Shown piece by piece: positions 61,871 through 64,000 of a DNA stretch of 64,000 nt. The DNA comes from Bretschneidera sinensis (Eukaryota > Streptophyta > Magnoliopsida > Brassicales > Akaniaceae), in assembly GCA_023935145.1 (NCBI GenBank), contig CM043700.1, positions 136,310,828-136,374,827 of the forward strand, given 5' to 3'. How positions within the stretch are numbered: the first letter of the stretch is position 1; each line of letters opens with the position of its first letter. The position numbers and the translations under genes are program-made. The notes beneath the pieces are model-generated. The model had not been told where the DNA came from. It saw only the letters and a list, made by a program, of their open reading frames with translations, and ran no database searches.

Positions 61871-63430
61871 TACACTCTGACTATAAACTATAGCTTTTGA
61901 CGCAATGGTAGACACTCAATCCTGATATACATTAATATATATTTTCCTTATAATGGCATCACTTGAAATCGTCAAAAATCATTAAATTAATCAACATTTA
62001 TTTATCACTAAACGTCATGACCCCAAGCCCCGTGTCTTCAAATTGCAAAAGTTCTTTTTTAGCCTCTTTTTTTTTGCACACCATTTTATAGCCCTAAAAC
62101 TGCAATGTATTGGTGATCAGAAAATTTCCAATTCGAGGGTTGAATTCCAGCCATGGCTTTGTGAAGCAAGAAGAACTCCAATCTCTTCTAGGAAAAATAA
62201 AAGAAGAAGCGATATAACAGAGTTATTGGCCATCTGATGAATATGCAAATTTATATGGTTCCTTCTGTTTTTTTTTTTTTTTTTTTTGCGTAAGAAGGAA
62301 AAAAGAGAAAGGCAAATCACCACTCTCTGGGTCCCATAAAAAGAAATTGAGGGTAAAAGTTGACCCAACCCAGCAGAGTGGAGAATGGATAGATGGGCTG
62401 ATGCAGACGTAGTGCATGCGTTGACAACAAAACAGGTGGGCTGTGGGTCGTACTGCAGGCCACATGTCATTTCGCTATCCTATCTCAAAAGCCCAAACAA
62501 ATAGGACAAAGCAATTGCCTCATATTTACAGACCACTTGCACTTTTCAGTCCCCACCGTTCCTATCTTCTTTTGCACTTTGAACCTGCAACCATGGTGAA
62601 ATTCTTAATTACGTACAGAAATTTTTTTGTCAATAAACAATAAACGCTTCATAAATTATGGTTTAAGTTTATTAGGTGCTCGTTGCTTATTGAATTTTTT
62701 ATTGTGCCGAACAAAAACTTTTTATTAGGTGCATTGAGTTTATCATATTAATAGTAAATCCAATTCATTAGACATTATCTTTGTGCTTTCTAATTAATGC
62801 AAGAATATGGGGTTAAGTTCCATTTGATGATACATTAAGAATTAACGAGGGCTCTATCTTTTGAAAAAAAATTATTTGCACAGTGAAAACTTTATTCGTA
62901 ATTATTAAATAAATTTATTAGTAATATAAATAGTGAAAACTTCGTTAATAATATAGTTGTACAAAAATTACCAATAAAATTACTTAATAATTATCAATAA
63001 AATTTTAATAAAGTTTTATTCTAAGTGCAAATATGAATTTCTTTTATCTTTCAGCCCTTTCTGCTTCAATGCCCTACAAGCAAAGGGCCATAGAGGTTAA
63101 TTAAGGCTGCATCAATGAAGTATTTTTTCCGTGTAATTGGAAACTTTGCAAAATGGGCCGGAAATCTGTCGCTCTCATTCAACTTAGGAGTTCGTCCTGT
63201 CCATTACCCTTTTAATCATAAAAAGCTTCCTTTTTCTTTTCCCCATCTTTTACTTCTCTTTTAAATGATCCATCTAATGTTCTTTAGTTCTCCTGTCCTT
63301 AGCACATGCTCATTTATAAGCCCTTTTATCTCACATTGAGGTGACTCTGGTTTTGAAAGCTCTCTAGCTAGTAAGGTTGGCGACGAGCTGCGAAACTCCA
63401 ATTTGATTAACAGTCTTGATGGATTAATGG
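61871..63430. other. Unassigned flank right of the array
   Basis: Beyond the last homology to the other units. A T19 tract is at 62269-62287. No conserved protein, RNA or repeat was recognised; the small ORFs have no family signature. Confidence 0.5.
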
Positions 63431-63439
63431 AGTTTAAAT

Positions 63440-64000
63440 CGAATTTGAAAATCAATGCTTGAACTCAGTTCGAAGTTATTTTAATGTGACAGAGCTCGAC
63501 TTGTAACTTTGATGGATTAATCGAGCTCGAGTTGAGCTTGAAAATCTATGTTTGAACTCATCTTAAGATTATTTTAATGAGATTGAGCTCGACTCGAGTC
63601 GAGCTCAAATGAACTTGAGCTTAAGTTGAATCATGCTCGAATCTAAAGAGCTTAAACAAATTACATATTTGCTTAGCATTTTTCATTTGTTAAATTAAAT
63701 ATATATTTAATAAAAATAAAATATTAAATAATAATTTATAATAAATCTACATTTTTAAATTTATAATATTGTATTTTTTATTTATAATAAAAATAAAATA
63801 TTTAATAAAAAATTATAATCAAATTGATTTATGAACCAAACGAATCGAATTCATAATAAGCAAAACTTTTTATTGATAAAAAATTCATTTAATTAAATAA
63901 ACTTAATCGATTTAAAATTCAAATACAATTTATAATTCAATAATCTCGAACCAAATATAAATAAATCAAACCACGAGCCACTCACAAATAGATCCACTTG
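63440..64000. repeat. CTCGAG-rich repeat at the window end
   Basis: GAGCTCGACTCGAGTCGAGCTC and similar words at 63480-63660, then AT-rich DNA. Same vocabulary as the repeats at 3450, 5027 and 60940. It probably continues beyond the window. Confidence 0.55.

Noticed and set aside
62117..62470. 117-codon minus-strand ORF in the right flank
   Set aside because: Contains a poly-K run from the T-tract and no domain; no homologous copy or splice structure supports it.

Overview
The window is nuclear DNA from a flowering plant, most likely a woody eudicot. The evidence is AT-rich sequence with long intergenic spaces, a ten-exon class-P alcohol dehydrogenase gene with plant-type exon structure, and dense plant-type retrotransposons (Ty1/copia SIRE-like and Ale-like, Ty3/gypsy chromovirus and Athila-like, a TRIM, an L1-like LINE, a non-autonomous hAT). 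There is no bacterial or organellar gene content. Only one host gene looks intact: an ADH gene at 56281-58584 on the minus strand, encoding 380 residues.

The ground plan is a head-to-tail tandem array. Each unit holds the 3' end of an SPT5 transcription-elongation-factor gene (plus strand) facing an ADH gene (minus strand), followed by several kb of ADH upstream sequence. Unit A is cut by the window start: ADH exon 2 (part) and exon 1 at 1-234, then upstream DNA to 5879. Unit B is an SPT5 fragment at 18435-21295, an ADH pseudogene at 21824-23324, and upstream DNA to 33653. Unit C is an SPT5 fragment at 52751-55534, the intact ADH at 56281-58584, and upstream DNA to about 61870. Both SPT5 copies are pseudogene fragments with frameshifts and carry the same TRIM in the last intron, so the TRIM predates the duplication. 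Unit B looks mosaic: its proximal promoter shares derived features with C, and its distal part shares insertions with A.

Transposons filled the array in layers. A SIRE-like copia (5880-18007, minus) sits between units A and B. Its pre-insertion site survives in unit C near 61730, and its LTR is shared with unit B (33654-34827). A solo gypsy LTR (11282-13328) is nested in it. An Ale-like copia with 167-bp LTRs (24944-29853) entered unit B; its empty site survives in unit A near 1846. Its core is inverted relative to its ends. Between units B and C, a chromovirus-type gypsy (5' LTR 52166-52595; pol to 35368) was split by two Athila-like elements (complete with LTRs at 37667-47528; truncated at about 47669-52073). 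A 941-bp hAT element (41001-41941) entered the env-like ORF of the first Athila. A large deletion fused the gypsy RNase H to the SIRE 3' region at about 35367. A 5'-truncated LINE (about 54313-55195) entered the unit C SPT5 intron.

The most unusual pattern concerns two unrelated LTR families. The SIRE-like copia uses CCAGTCGACTGG-type palindromes and the Athila-like gypsy uses TGCGCTCGATCGCA-type palindromes. Each carries clustered, family-specific near-palindromes both in its LTR and again just upstream of its env-like ORF, which suggests duplicated regulatory modules. Coordinates of splice sites, LTRs and target-site duplications were read by hand from the sequence. Family assignments rest on recognised protein motifs, not on database searches.
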